From assembly GCA_963691815.1 (NCBI GenBank), contig OY829646.1:1922001-1986000 (forward strand): a stretch of DNA of 64,000 nt, in the 5' to 3' direction. Each line of letters starts with the position of its first letter. Positions within the stretch are counted from its first letter, which is position 1. The translations under genes and the position numbers were made by a program. Source of the stretch: Echiichthys vipera (taxonomy: Eukaryota; Chordata; Actinopteri; Perciformes; Trachinidae). The notes beneath the pieces are model-generated. The model saw only the letters and a list, made by a program, of their open reading frames with translations, was not told where the DNA came from and ran no database searches. Positions 21,130-32,065 of this stretch are shown piece by piece.

Positions 21130-24100
21130 CATGCAGTTGTCCTCAGAAATGAGTAGAACCGGAGAAGACAGGGGTCGATGCCGCATGAAACAATCAGGAT
21201 CCTCAGGAGTCTAGATGACAAAAAACAATCAGGAAGATTAGAAAAACATGACAAATAACATCAACTTTGACCTGGACAAGAACATTAGTGAAATCATATT
21301 GTACTTTAAAACACTTAGAGTAAGCCCTCAGCATTCAGCACTGCAAATGCTGAATGCACCACAGCTAGTTCCAATTAAGTTAGTACTAAATTAAGTACAC
21401 ACTTCCCCTTTAGACCTTTTGAAATGATACAAGTTTATCTAAAATATACTGAATCTTATATAAAATTTATGCCTGAAAAACTGGAACATATATTATGAAA
21501 TGTCTCAGTATAAGTCTATAAATCTCACCGCAAGGATATGGAAAAGAGCCTCGCTGCTTGAGCCCAGTTTCTTTGGTGGCATATTGCTGGATGGAAAGAG
21601 CAGTGGCAGGGCTCTGAAGACAGCTGTGATATGCTCCACTGGTTTAATGAAAAAAGCACAAGGTGGTACCATAAATAACTGTAACATAACATTACATAAA
21701 CAATTACAAGACATTATTATATAAAATTAGCAAGTCAATGTATTGTGACTTCACCTCCATTCAAAGATTTAGGAGGCTTCATTGCCTTCTTCATGACGCC
21801 ATAAAACTGGACCTTGGAATAGAAGGTTGCCCATCTGTTCTGGACCTCTTTTATGTACTGGGAGTTGGTCGGTTGGAGGATACGCTGCAGCTCATCCAGC
21901 ACCTGAAAAAAAAAAAAAAAAATTTACTGACAAAAAAATTCTTGTCATACATTCTGATGACTAAAATCTAATAGACTAAATATCTATAATGTGCAAGATA
22001 TGTGAAAATTATGCTAATTATTTCATGCTAAACTGAGTCCTAAGAAGAGCTGAAAATGTGAACTAAGTGGGACCAACATTACTTACGTGATCCAGTTCTC
22101 TGAAACAAGGGTAAGCCTCGAGAATCTTTGTTGCTCTGTCTTGCTCCTTTAAAGCCTCAGAGGTGATGAAGCGTCTTCGAGCCTCAAATTCCAGGTTCAG
22201 CATATAAGTTACGGCAGCTTTGTTTGGCTTTTTTGACTTGTACATTTCTTGGAGGGTCTTGTAGTGTCTTGCTTGGATTTTCAGGCTGTCCGTGACGTCA
22301 ACTGAACAAGACATTGCAGGGACGTTATGGTTGAAAGGGGACATGATATTTCCAAACTAACAAATTATATTTACGTAACACAATACATACTTTCTTCATC
22401 ACCGCTGTCCCAGTTCTGTGCTGGGGTGCTGGTTCCAGGTGAGCGATCTTCTGGGATGCCCATGGGACTAACAGGTGACCGTTCCAGAATAACGGTGGAT
22501 GCACTGGAATCTCCATCGTAGTCAGTAGTTGAAATGTCCAAACTGACTTCTTGTCGTGGTTTCTTTGAAGAAGGACCTTTGTCCTTCCTTGGACTTCTGA
22601 CATTTGAGAGTCTTTTCCTGAGCTTTTTGGCAACATGCTCCTGCAAGGCATACATAGCAAACATTCAAAAAAAGATTATAGGGGCTCAAGTTTTCTTATA
22701 CTGTAATTACAGCTTTTGGCAATGTCCAGCTCCATTTGAACTTTATGTCTGATTTAGCACTGTATAGAAATGAATTATCTAAATCTCAGTATTGACATAA
22801 TACAAGCAACAAGCAAAAGTGACACAAATCTACTCACCCACTCACTGTCTGATGACCTGTCTTTTATCATGGGATAGTACTCCACCAATCGCTTTGCCAT
22901 GGCATTCACCTCATGTCTGGCTGGGTATCTGGAATCCTCTGCGGCTCTCGCAATGGAGATCATATTAGTCATCGTGTTTCTTATCAGTCGGCAGAAGAGC
23001 TCATTGGATAATGTCACATTGTGCTCAGTCCCCAGCCGTTTCTGCTCAAAGTAGGAGCGTCGCACCTGCTCAAGCTCACTGTCTGTGTAGACTATGTATT
23101 CAGGGTTCGACATAGTCACAAATTTAGAAGTATTGGACTCCTCTTTTGAAAGGTCACTGCCTCCAGTGAGGGGTGATTGCTGAATTTCAGCAGCAGTATC
23201 CACCTAAAACACATTTACACAAACATTTATTGAGTAACTTTGTCACAGTATGTTAGTTTAATAAACATGCATTATCATTTTGGGAACTAAAAAAAAAAAA
23301 TCACTTTTTTATTTCATGTCCACTGTTGAAAGGGACTCAAAGAAGACATGTCTAAAACAATGACTGTGATATTGGAAAACGTTTTGTACTGTTAAACAGT
23401 ACTGTGAAAGACTGACCTTTTCATCTTTATTTACAAGAAGCCATATAGCCCTGCGCCTCAAGAAGTTTTTAGGACCAGGAAAGAGGTCTTTGATGTCATC
23501 TCGGAAAAGCGAGAGGAACAAGTCTTCTCCAATATTAGCAGCTGGAATATAGAAAAGTGACAGTCAGCGCCCAGAAACAGTGGTTATCATTGAATTCCTT
23601 CATAGTTGAACATAATAGGTAAGGATATGTTGCCAATATCCCTTGTACAATAAGTACCGTTTGGACATTTAACTAATTATTTCTACTTAAAGAGCAGGGA
23701 GTGATTTTGACAGCATTTATAAATGAGATATACCGAAACCATGCAAACTACAGAGTGAGAATAGAGCATTGCTAGATAAAATGCATGCATATTTGATGTC
23801 AGTTTTGTAAAGCTTGATAGATTAGGGGGGTCAAGGTGGCATACAATGAACTCCGGCTCCTGCCTGGGCATGTTACATTTTCATTTACATTTAAAGCCCT
23901 TGTTATTAAAAAAAAAAAAAAAAATACTTGTCTCAAATCTTAATTAGGCTAAACCTACTTCTAGATGGAAATCATGCAACACCAGCCTGTTTTTTTTTTT
24001 TTTTTATGTAGTTTATAAATGGCCGTTTATAAATGTAGTTTATAAACGGCCGTTTATAAATGTAGTTTATAAACGTTTATAAAAAGCCCCGAATCCACAG

Positions 24101-24683
24101 GGGGGGCTAACGGCTCCTGCCTGGGCACATGCAGTTACATTATCAGCATTTATAGCTATATATAAAAATACTGGTCTCAAAGTTTAATTACGCTAAACCC
24201 ATTTCTAGATGGAAATCATGCAATGCCATTTTTTTAAACGTAGTTTAGCTTAGCCGCTAAACTTTAGCCCATTAGCCGCAAATCCAGAGGGGGGGCGTAA
24301 CGGCTCCATGCAGTTACATTATCAGCATTTATATATATATATAAAATACTGGTCTCAAAGTTTAATAACGCTAAGCCCATTTCTAGATGGAAATCATGCA
24401 ATGCCATTTTTTTAAACGTAGTTTAGCTTAGCCGCCTAAACTTTAGCCCATTAGCCGCCATTCCACAACTCGATAAGCTAGGTTGACTAGCTACATTAAT
24501 TATAACACCAGCACAAAATAAAAGTAACCCTTGTAGCCTACCTTTGAGTGTTGAAATTGCAACCTCGTCCAGTTTGTCCATATTTTTTATTTCAATATCT
24601 TTAATCGACAATGAATTCAGAGCTGCTGCAGCCTGCAGGTGACCTCCGGAGTAGCTGTGCGATTTAAAATTAACGGACGCCAA
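21130..24683 (-). pseudogene. CACTA-associated gene, SAMD3-like family, eight exons visible
   Basis: Exons inferred from AG/GT borders: 24683-24542, 23541-23417, 23203-22838, 22640-22391, 22301-22087, 21902-21755, 21678-21529, 21210-~21130. Phases agree across exons 1-6, giving one reading frame from MASVNFKSHSYSGG through NIGEDLFLSLFRDDI, DSRYPARHEVNAMAKRLV, EHVAKKLRKRLSNVRSPRK, HYKTLQEMYKSKKPNKAAV and KILEAYPCFRELDHV. Exon 7 carries a one-base shift near its start, then reads ITAVFRALPLLFPSSN. Exon 8 (TPEDPDCFMRHRPLSSPVL) is cut at the junction with gag. The layout resembles fish proteins annotated as sterile-alpha-motif-domain-3-like, many of which are probably transposon genes. The SAM domain itself is not evident. 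I infer an accessory transposition protein and claim no activity. Confidence 0.7.
23850..24470. repeat. Tandem repeat, three units, in intron 1 of the CACTA minus gene
   Basis: Units start at about 23855, 24112 and 24302, each reading ggctcc..., then a t-rich block, ctggtctcaaa, ctagatggaaatcatgcaa and tttaaacgtagttta. Spacing is about 257 and 190 bp. Between units one and two lies a short palindromic cluster (gtttataaacggccgtttat, about 24030). Confidence 0.8.
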
Positions 24684-25924
24684 GTGCGGAGAGAGAGAAA
24701 AAAAACTGGGAAAATGTGGATTGTACCATCTTCCAAGAGGGAGCGGGGGTGAACGCTAAGGCTAAATACGTTTATTTAGCATTTATACCAACTATAATTA
24801 TCTAAATAAGTTAACTTGTTTTCATTAAAATCGAGCCACATTTACGGGATAATTGATAAATGGCAAGTCGTTTCTGTCGTTATGACACACGGAATTATGG
24901 TACGTACCTTTATCGCGTGATCAGGTCATCTTCGGTTCAGAGGCAAAGGCGGTCGGACTCGGCAGCTAGCTATTGCAAGCTAAACACGGGAAAATGATTT
25001 GGCGCTGTGTTATTTGTTTTGTGTTTGTGGCTCTCACTCTCAAGTCTTTATTGAGTCATATCAACACTGCTCACAGTCGCAGTCCAGATTTTCACGTTGT
25101 TTGTGGAATTGATGGATGCGCCAAAGAGTATCGAGCCTACAACTCACTTTGGTACCACATTCGAAGAAACCACCACGAACACCTGGAAAGTGGCAGCAGC
25201 AACTCGCAGAGAGAGGGGACAACAGCGACCTCAAGCCGGGAAGCTTCACCAGCAGTGGAGCGAAACGTGTGGGCATACAGGCCAGCTGATGTGACGGGGG
25301 AAAACAGAGAGCATCCAACGGACGAAGCAGTGGTGGAAAACAGGGTGCAAGATGCAGTGACTGTTGTGTCATGTCCTGATGTAGACTCTTCTGCATGTCA
25401 GTCAGAGGTAAGTTTGTTGTTTCCTTCTGTACACAACTACAACCAGCTAAGTCATATAATCATTCTTATGTCTCACCATTCCAAAATAAATCTCAACTGA
25501 ATTGTCATAGAATGCTATTTTTTAATGACAGCATATCAGTGTGTGACAACAGTGTGTTTTATTATACGTTTAATTGTATTTATCTTTTTTTTTTTTAAGG
25601 ATGACATGAGGTGTAACACTCTGAGAAGACAAGCTACTGCTATTATGTTGACTGCAAGAGAAAAACACCATCTTTCACAGGTTTGTCTGCATACAACTAC
25701 AATTTTACATTTATTACATGTGTGGCTGTGTTGATTATCTGTATGTCAAGTCCAAACTTGAAAATTAGATCTGAAGTGGTAATGTTGAGTGCTCTTGTTG
25801 TGAACTGTATGCGTAGGTCAACCTCTCACTCACTGAATTTTGCACATCTGGTCTGGTGCCTGCAGTTTAAAATATTGTGTGATGAAAAAAAAAAATCAAG
25901 TCAGTTCACAGTTAACTTCTTAAA

Positions 25925-26265
25925 GCGGCACTATGCAGCTTTTTCATAGTCATGAAAGTAGTCATGGGTGAGTAGCCGGGGGAGGCAATCGCTCTTTGTC
26001 TACATCTGCAAGTCTCGCGCGAACGAGAAGAACGTTCGCGCTGTAGGTAAAGCAGTTCGTTCTTCTCGTTCGAGCGAGAGATGTAAACAAAGAGCGATCG
26101 GGGGAGGCGATCGCTCCCATAGACATATATACATAGATGCCGCATCGAATGCTGCCGCCCGCTAGAGTGATGTGCCTGCAGGGCGGCCATCTTGGATCAG
26201 TCAAAGTCGCTCCTACAGTGCATCCACAGACATTATGAAGGAAGTGTTTCTACACAATAAATCGA
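25925..26265. repeat. Hairpin-forming short repeat inside the transposase intron
   Basis: A block with an almost perfect long inverted repeat: 25985-26007 pairs with 26079-26100, and 26013-26034 pairs with 26058-26079 with one mismatch, giving a stem of roughly 45 bp around a loop of about 23 nt. It is GC-rich compared with the surrounding intron and is probably a small non-autonomous element inserted in intron 2 of the transposase gene. Confidence 0.65.
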
Positions 26266-26308
26266 TTATATATTGCTCATTTGTCAATATGTCGATATTT
26301 TCGCGGGG

Positions 26309-26332
26309 TATATATATATATATATATATATA
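26309..26332. repeat. (TA)n microsatellite
   Basis: An uninterrupted run of ta dinucleotides inside the transposase intron, followed by (ca)n. A separate (aat)n run lies at about 29057-29092, and a ttc run at 28792-28805. Confidence 0.9.
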
Positions 26333-28707
26333 CATACACACACACATATAAATATTATTATTGCTATTTTTATTTTCGCTATTATTGTCATTATTTTATT
26401 AAGCAAGGATTAAAAACAGCAGTACCAGATTTTAATAAGTCGAGTTTTAAGACAACCGACATCCTTGAAAATAAGGTTTGTAAGATCCTTTATTCGCTAA
26501 TCTTCTGTCAGAAGCTCGTCTGTATGCTAATAATTGTTTGGATTTAATTTTCTCTTCTTTTCTGCCTGTTTTTCAGAGAGGTGTGAATGATGTCTTGGCA
26601 TCAATGCAGCAATATCAAGCTCTGTTGGTGACTAATCTGAGGAGTCAGCTACAAACTGTATAACAACATCAAGGAAGTGTACTTGAAAAGGAAGCGATGG
26701 CAGTATTTGACCAGATTGAGGATCCATTTTCCTCTGTTGCAACAACATACAGGCAGGACAAAGTGATAAAGGAAAATTTTAATTTTGTGGAGTCAGAGGA
26801 GGTTTCTGTTGGGCATACGGCCTGCTTTCAGAAAAAAGGGACAGAAAGGGTCCTTTCCACAATAACCAAATGTTTTCATTATGTACCTCTGATAAGTATT
26901 GTCCCATCCAAAAGTTTTAGAAATGATAGATCAGCCGCAAAAATACAGAAGTGGCTATCTGTATGACATCATAGATGGAGAGCTCATGAAATCACACCCT
27001 TTATTTTCAGCCCGGCCCTCTGCTTTACAGATAATCATTTACTCTGATGAAATTGAAATCTGCAACCCACTGGGTTCTCATGCTTCCAAGAATAAGTTAC
27101 TAATGTTTTACTATACATTAGGAAACATTAATCCAAAATATAGATCAAAACTTGCTGCAATCCGTCTACTTGCTATTGCAAAGAAGAGTGAGTTGTCTGA
27201 ATGTGGAGTGGATGGAATTTTGGGCAGGTTGTATGAGGACCTGGAAATGCTATATAATGGTGTTAATATTCAAACTGCGAATGGTGAACGTCAAATATTT
27301 GGAGCATTAGTTTCGATATGTGGAGACACCTTAGCACAACATGAGCTTTGTGGATTTAAAGAGGGTGTTGGTTTCGCCTATAGTAAGTGCCGGCAGTGTG
27401 AATGTTCGTTTGAGGACATGCAATTGTATTTTGACGAAGACAACTTTGAGCTTAGGACACTAGAAAGACATGTTCGACAGTGTAATGACATTGAGAGGGC
27501 AAATAATGACTATCTTATAAACAGTTTAAAGACTACATTTGGCATTAACAGAAGGAGCAAGCTAGTACAATTTCCAGCCTTTAACCTGATTGAACAAACA
27601 CCTCAGGATATGATGCATATAATGCTTGAAGGCATTGCTCCATTAGAAATCAAATCTGTGTTAAAACAGTTAGTTCTTTTAGGTCAACTAGACTTGCATG
27701 TCGTCAATAGTGCAATAACTGGATTTCCCTACTCTCCACTTGATGTCAGAGATAAACCAAGCCCTATAGCTTACAGCACATTAGCTTCAAGTGATAGTAA
27801 ATTGAAGCAATCCTCAGGCCAAATGATTGTTCTACTAAAAATATTGCCATTTCTTATTGATACAGCTAAAGATACTGAATACTACAAAATAATTCTTGAA
27901 CTCATAGAAATTGTTAAAATTTTGTTTGCTCCTGTCATAGGTTTACAGACAATTGACGAGTTAAAAAGACTAATTGAAAAGCATTTAAAACATGTGAAAA
28001 GTGTTTTCCCTGATAACAACATTACCCCAAAACAACATTATTTGATTCATGCTCCATCCCAGATAAAACTCCTGGGACCAATGGTTCGTCACATGTGCAT
28101 GAGATTTGAATCAAAGCATTGTTTTTTCAAACAGTGGGCATCAAAACTAAATTTTAGAAACGTTTGCAAGTCTTTAATAAGGCATAATCAAATGTATGAA
28201 TGTTCTCAAAATATAAGTAATTCTGAACACCCAATTTTTTCTAACGAGTGTGCATTGGGACCAACTTCAGAGGTACGCAACATGTCGTATTTGAAAGAAA
28301 AAAACAGGGCTTTCCTTGGGAATGATGACATAAACAATGCAGTGTCTGTGAAATGGATTAATCTAAATGGTAATAAATATATAAGGGAGAAAACATTACT
28401 TGTAACTGCTGTTGATTCCAATGATTTGCCTGAGTTCGGACTTGTGAGGAATATCTATGTAATTAACTCTTCGATATATTGTTTTGAGTTGCAGCAGCAT
28501 ACTACTGTTAGCTATGATAGAAATTACATGGCATATACAATCGAGATTCCAAACATGGCACAAGCAACTGAACTCATAACATCTGATAATCTGGTAGATT
28601 TCACTCCATATTACAGTTTTACTCACAAGGATGTGACATATGTCCCTACAAAATATTATCTGGGAGATGTGTTGGGGCTACACAGAGCCTCGTCTGATAG
28701 ACTGTAA

Positions 28708-29054
28708 AAGGCACACTTAGTGTGTTTGCCTCTCATACTGTAGACAAACTGCTTCTTGACTTTTGCTGTTGTTGTTTCATGATTCTTTTCTTCTTCTTCT
28801 TCTTCAATTGAACCATCAGTCAGTCAAATGCTGATGCTGCATAAGAATGCTCTTTTCTACATTGTGATGCAGGATGCAACTGAGTCAAGGGTCATTTCAT
28901 TTTGGCTGTTTTTGGTCATTTTGTCTTGTTTGTGGGCCATGCAGTTTTCATCCAGCATGGTTATTTGTATTATGTTGTAGGTTGTGGGTTGTATCTATTC
29001 TGCTGTCATGTTAATTGGTTAGATATGAAGCAGCAGGTTCTGTCCTTAAATGAA

Positions 29055-29092
<38 letters not shown>

Positions 29093-29413
29093 CCTTTAAT
29101 TGTCCTTGTTTCATGGCATTCTTAAATTGAGACGTTGTTCAAATGGTCTTACTCTTAAAATAAGGCAAAAAATCTTGTTGCCCCACTGGGTTTTATCAGA
29201 AAACGTTTTTGTACTCTGTTTCTAGTTCATTCTAGCTCAAAATTAGCTGGAATATCTTATCAAGAAAAAGTAAGGCATACTTTCTTAAAATAAGATGTTT
29301 TTTCTAATTCAAAACATGCTTGACAAGATTAATATTCTTTTTGGACAAAAAATAAGACTTATTTTCTTGTTACAAGGCTTTTTTTACTTTCTTGAAATTC
29401 CTTTTTTGCAGTG
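28708..29413 (+). other. CACTA-like 3' flank and right terminus
   Basis: No gene. It holds an (aat)n run that includes an AATAAA at about 29086 (possible poly(A) signal for the transposase) and, from 29140, AT-rich subterminal sequence with repeated cttaaaataag/cttgtta-type words. The end at 29413 reads CACTGCAAAAAA on the minus strand. Confidence 0.65.
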
Positions 29414-30305
29414 TATCACTTTCCTGACTCCTATGGTCATAGTCAGAGTCATGATCTGAATGGTCTGATCTCATGTTTGGGTCTGCCTGCTTGGTGTCTG
29501 TGTCTGTGAGTAGGTGCTTTCTCATTGAAGGGCAGCCTTGTTACTCCCCCTGTTGTCCCACTGTCTCTTCCTTTAATTGCACTCCGAAAGCCCCTCCTTT
29601 CTGTTGTGCCTTCTCATGCAACCTCTCTTCCTCGTATCGCGCTCCTCTCTGTCGCTGTCTCTCCTTCCGCTTTTCCTCCTCCCACTGTCTCTCCTCTTCT
29701 GTCTGAAGTCTCACCCTCTCAGATTCACCTGTTATTATACTATAGTCATCCTCTCTTTCTTCCCTCTTTCTCGTATCCTCATAATCTGCGTTTCTTCTCA
29801 TTTTAACCTTCATACTTCCTTCTGCCTCAATCGTAGGTTACTGTAAAGACAAATCTGGATAAATGCTGCTTGAGGGTGGGGCTGACGGTGGCGGGGCTGG
29901 GCCTGGATAGGGTGGAGCCTACCCTGCGTCTGCCTTTTTCTTCTCTGCCCTATTTCTCAGCTGTCACTGCACTACCTCAGCTGCCATTTCGGCCATATGC
30001 AAATCTGCTCTTCGCTCCTCCCTATTTTCTTGTTCCTTCTTCTTTTTTCTCTTATGCCACAACCTACTGGGACCATTATTTCTATTTCCCACTGATTTTT
30101 CACGTGCCTTGTTCTCCTCTAACTGAAGTATTTTTACCATATTCTTTGGCTCGCCTTCACCCCATCCTTTACACGTCTTAAAATCTTCCTTCAAATCTGT
30201 CAATCTAGTCTCATGTTTCTTTTTATCCTGACTATGAGTAGGCCTTCCGGAAATGGCCTGTCCTACTACTCGCTGCCAGTATTGATCCCAACCTAATCCT
30301 GCCAT
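29414..30305 (-). pseudogene. gag: ERV-A gag N-terminal region (matrix and charged linker)
   Basis: ATG at 30305 opens MAGLGWDQYWQRVVGQ..., 113 codons of lysine/glutamate-rich matrix-like sequence (LKEDFKTCKGWGEGEPKN, then KKKKEQENREERR). A second frame, 29813-29541, continues a very charged E/R/K stretch (EEERQWEEEKRKERQRQRG). Further shifted sequence near 29430 ends in an acidic HSDHDSDYDHRSQESD just before the transposon end. Lack of an N-terminal MG argues against classical myristoylation. At least two frame breaks are present. Confidence 0.7.
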
Positions 30306-31221
30306 AGTTATTTCATCTGTTTAAGTACTATTCACAGGTATTTATTTGTTCTTTATTCACACAAACTTGTTATCCGGTCAGTGGATCTAGTCCCCAGAGA
30401 TCCTCCCCTCACTCTAGCTTCTACTTTGCCGTGATAGAGTGGAGTGAGACAATAAATCACAAGTTTTAATGACCAAAAGCCGAGTGTCACAGCCCCGTTA
30501 TTTATGTACCCCCAGATAAGAGAAGACCAGTGGTGAGTTTAATCGTCAGGCTTCTACTGACAGTGTTTCACTATCAGCGGCTCCAGACAGGGTGTATCCA
30601 CCATCACAGAAACCTACTCACACTTTTATCTGTTTGTGTTCTCTATTATCCTCGAAACCTCCCACACAACAATCCCACAGATAAACACAACTTTTAGGTA
30701 TTTCTTATACTTTGGTTCCCAGAACCTTAGCTCCCAGAGCTACAACTCGGTGGCTTTCTGGGCTCACCTAGGGGCTATGCCCCTGTGGCGCTTTTAGTCT
30801 TTAATGCCTAATGTATATTTGAGGGCCTCTACAGCCTCCTGCCTTTCTGCGTTCCCTGAACGTCTTACTGAGCACCGTTTATGCGCCTAGGACCTGTCGG
30901 GATTTAAGATCCCAACACTCTTTTACCTTTTACTCTTATACTGACTCCAAATCAGTTTACCAGGCCTTTCTTTCAAATCGTCAGTCCACCGGCTAAATTT
31001 GGATCGAATCAACCTCTAGGAAACATACTGACTTTCTCCACTAATTTAGATTATAGGCCAAATCACAGTCTTAACTTCTTAAGAAGAATAGGTGACTTCT
31101 TACCTTTTGTCAGTGATGGGCCCTTGTGGAGAAGTTCAGTCGGTCCCAGGAGGTTCCCAGTGACTCTGCTTGGTCACCGGTCCAACCTCTGCAGCTCCTT
31201 TTACCCACTCCTCCTTGTTAG
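30306..31221 (-). other. ERV-A untranslated leader
   Basis: About 915 bp between primer site and gag ATG, without a long frame. This is where a packaging signal and splice donor would lie; neither was assigned. Confidence 0.65.
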
Positions 31222-31241
31222 AATCACGTCCGGGGTCACCA
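31222..31241 (-). other. ERV-A primer binding site, tRNA-Trp-like
   Basis: On the minus strand TGGTGACCCCGGACGTGATT is complementary to the 3' end of vertebrate tRNA-Trp except for one extra base in the CCCC-GG stretch. It lies 8 bp inside the LTR end. ERV-B has a related site at 53328-53348 with the same extra base. Confidence 0.8.
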
Positions 31242-31249
31242 AGTTTCTC

Positions 31250-31452
31250 TGTAGTAATTTTACACACAAATCAGAAGGACCTCACAGAGAATATATTGCG
31301 TAATTCAAATTCTACAGGAGGCTTCATGGAGTCAGCAGATTCGTTGGCAGTTTAGTGCGCCAGCAGGCATTTATTAGCAAATGGACATCGGATGATACAG
31401 ACGTCTGGAGAAATGTTCTATTCTCTATCTAGAGTAACTGTGTGCAACACAC
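31250..31452 (-). repeat. ERV-A 5' LTR, truncated
   Basis: It matches the first 205 bp (plus orientation) of the 3' LTR at 7813-8018 with few differences and a 9-bp indel. Homology stops after tgtgcaacacac, so the U3 part of the 5' LTR, with its promoter, is missing. Confidence 0.85.
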
Positions 31453-31731
31453 ACACATTATGGAGTAGGCTATTTGCTATAAAATCTCCCTCTTTTTCAC
31501 AAGCTAATGTTGGTAGGCATGAGAATCTGATCTACAATCTATAAACAGCTGTGCAGAAGAACAGTACAGTCATGTTGTTGATTTGAGGGAGAATGAAGAT
31601 ATTTCTATACATATAAGAGTCTCCACAAATAGAATCCAGACATGTAATCATTAATAATTCAAACACAAGTCCATGTGAGTCTTGGTGTGTGAGGACAGTG
31701 CAGTTCAGCAGAGTTTCAAGTTTGACAGTTT

Positions 31732-31808
31732 TCAGTGAGGTGCTGCTGCAGAAATGATTGGTGTTTCTGCAGGAGTAAAGTCATAGATGGTCCACAGCTT
31801 CTGATATT
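31732..31808 (-). other. Candidate terminal coding exon (host gene?)
   Basis: On the minus strand a polypyrimidine-like stretch and CAG (31811-31809) precede a 77-bp segment reading YQKLWTIYDFTPAETPII and on to a TGA at 31732-31734. The frame is short enough to be chance, and I found no upstream exons. The surrounding 31453-32065 is otherwise unassigned. Confidence 0.25.
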
Positions 31809-32065
31809 CTGCAAAAACAAAACACACAGCAGTGAGACAGGAGCCCATTCCAACTGGATGACAGTGCCCAGAGCACCTTGTAGCCTCAGGAAACTCTCAC
31901 ACTTGCCCTAAAAGCTTTCTGAAATAAATTCCCCCCATCAAGGTGTCACCTTCACCTCATCTGGCATGCTTGTGCACAGAAACAAGGCTAAGGAGGAAGT
32001 GTGGGTGAGTCAGCATGTCAGTGTTTCACTGCCTGTCTGCCCTGCATACTCAAGTCCACAGTTAC

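Larger units (their letters stand above)
24994..28707 (+). pseudogene. CACTA-like transposase gene with C2H2 fingers, four exons
   Basis: Exons 24994-25407, 25600-25680, 26404-26475 and 26577-28707 have AG/GT borders and all join in phase 0. Exon 1 encodes two C2H2 zinc fingers (CVIC...HINTAH and CGIDGC...HIRRNH) and a polar tail. Exons 2-3 encode REKHHLSQ and the LKTAVPDFNKSSF segment. Exon 4 holds the transposase core: HPLFSARPSALQIIIYSDEI, NPKYRSKLAAIRLLAIAKK, SICGDTLAQHELCGF, a KCRQCEC knuckle and DMMHIMLEGI. Acidic residues in SDE, CGD and MLEG are candidates for the DDE triad. Breaks: TAA at 26661-26663 and a frame shift near 26900. The last 602 codons are open. It would bind the transposon ends and catalyse excision and insertion in the nucleus. 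Exon 1 starts at the ATG; the TTG upstream is not used. Confidence 0.78.
21130..29413. mobile_element. CACTA/EnSpm-like two-gene DNA transposon, left end missing
   Basis: It contains two divergently transcribed, intron-bearing genes: a minus gene (21130-24683) and a plus transposase gene (24994-28707), with a shared 310-bp head region between them. The right terminus at 29413 reads CACTGCAAAAAAGG on the minus strand, the CACTR-type end of the CACTA superfamily. Subterminal sequence from 29140 repeats motifs such as cttaaaataag and cttgtta/acaag. The left end is not found: the eighth exon of the minus gene breaks off at about 21130 straight into ERV-A gag. Gag sequence flanks both sides, so the transposon landed in the ERV. 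Confidence 0.75.
7813..31452 (-). mobile_element. ERV-A: gamma/epsilon-like endogenous retrovirus split by two later insertions
   Basis: On the minus strand the order is truncated 5' LTR (31452-31250), primer site (31241-31222), leader, gag, protease, linker domain, RT, RNase H, integrase, small membrane ORF, env, polypurine tract, 3' LTR (8539-7813). Gag is interrupted by an L2 LINE (15709-20690) and by a CACTA-like transposon (21130-29413). Removing these leaves roughly 10 kb, a normal retroviral size. An in-frame TAG between gag and protease, a single CCHC zinc knuckle and the env TM layout favour a class I (gamma/epsilon-like) ERV. Every gene has stops, shifts or deletions, so the copy is defective. 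Confidence 0.9.

Noticed and set aside
21331..21360. agcattcagcactgcaaatgctgaatgc, at first sight a left CACTG end of the transposon
   Set aside because: It is a small local palindrome inside the intron between exons 7 and 8 of the minus gene, so it cannot be the element's terminus.
26281..26547. 88-codon frame starting at a (TA)n run
   Set aside because: Begins with microsatellite-encoded residues and spans an intron and an exon border of the transposase gene.
29541..29846. Ser/Leu-rich plus-strand frames
   Set aside because: Complement of the charged gag linker on the minus strand.
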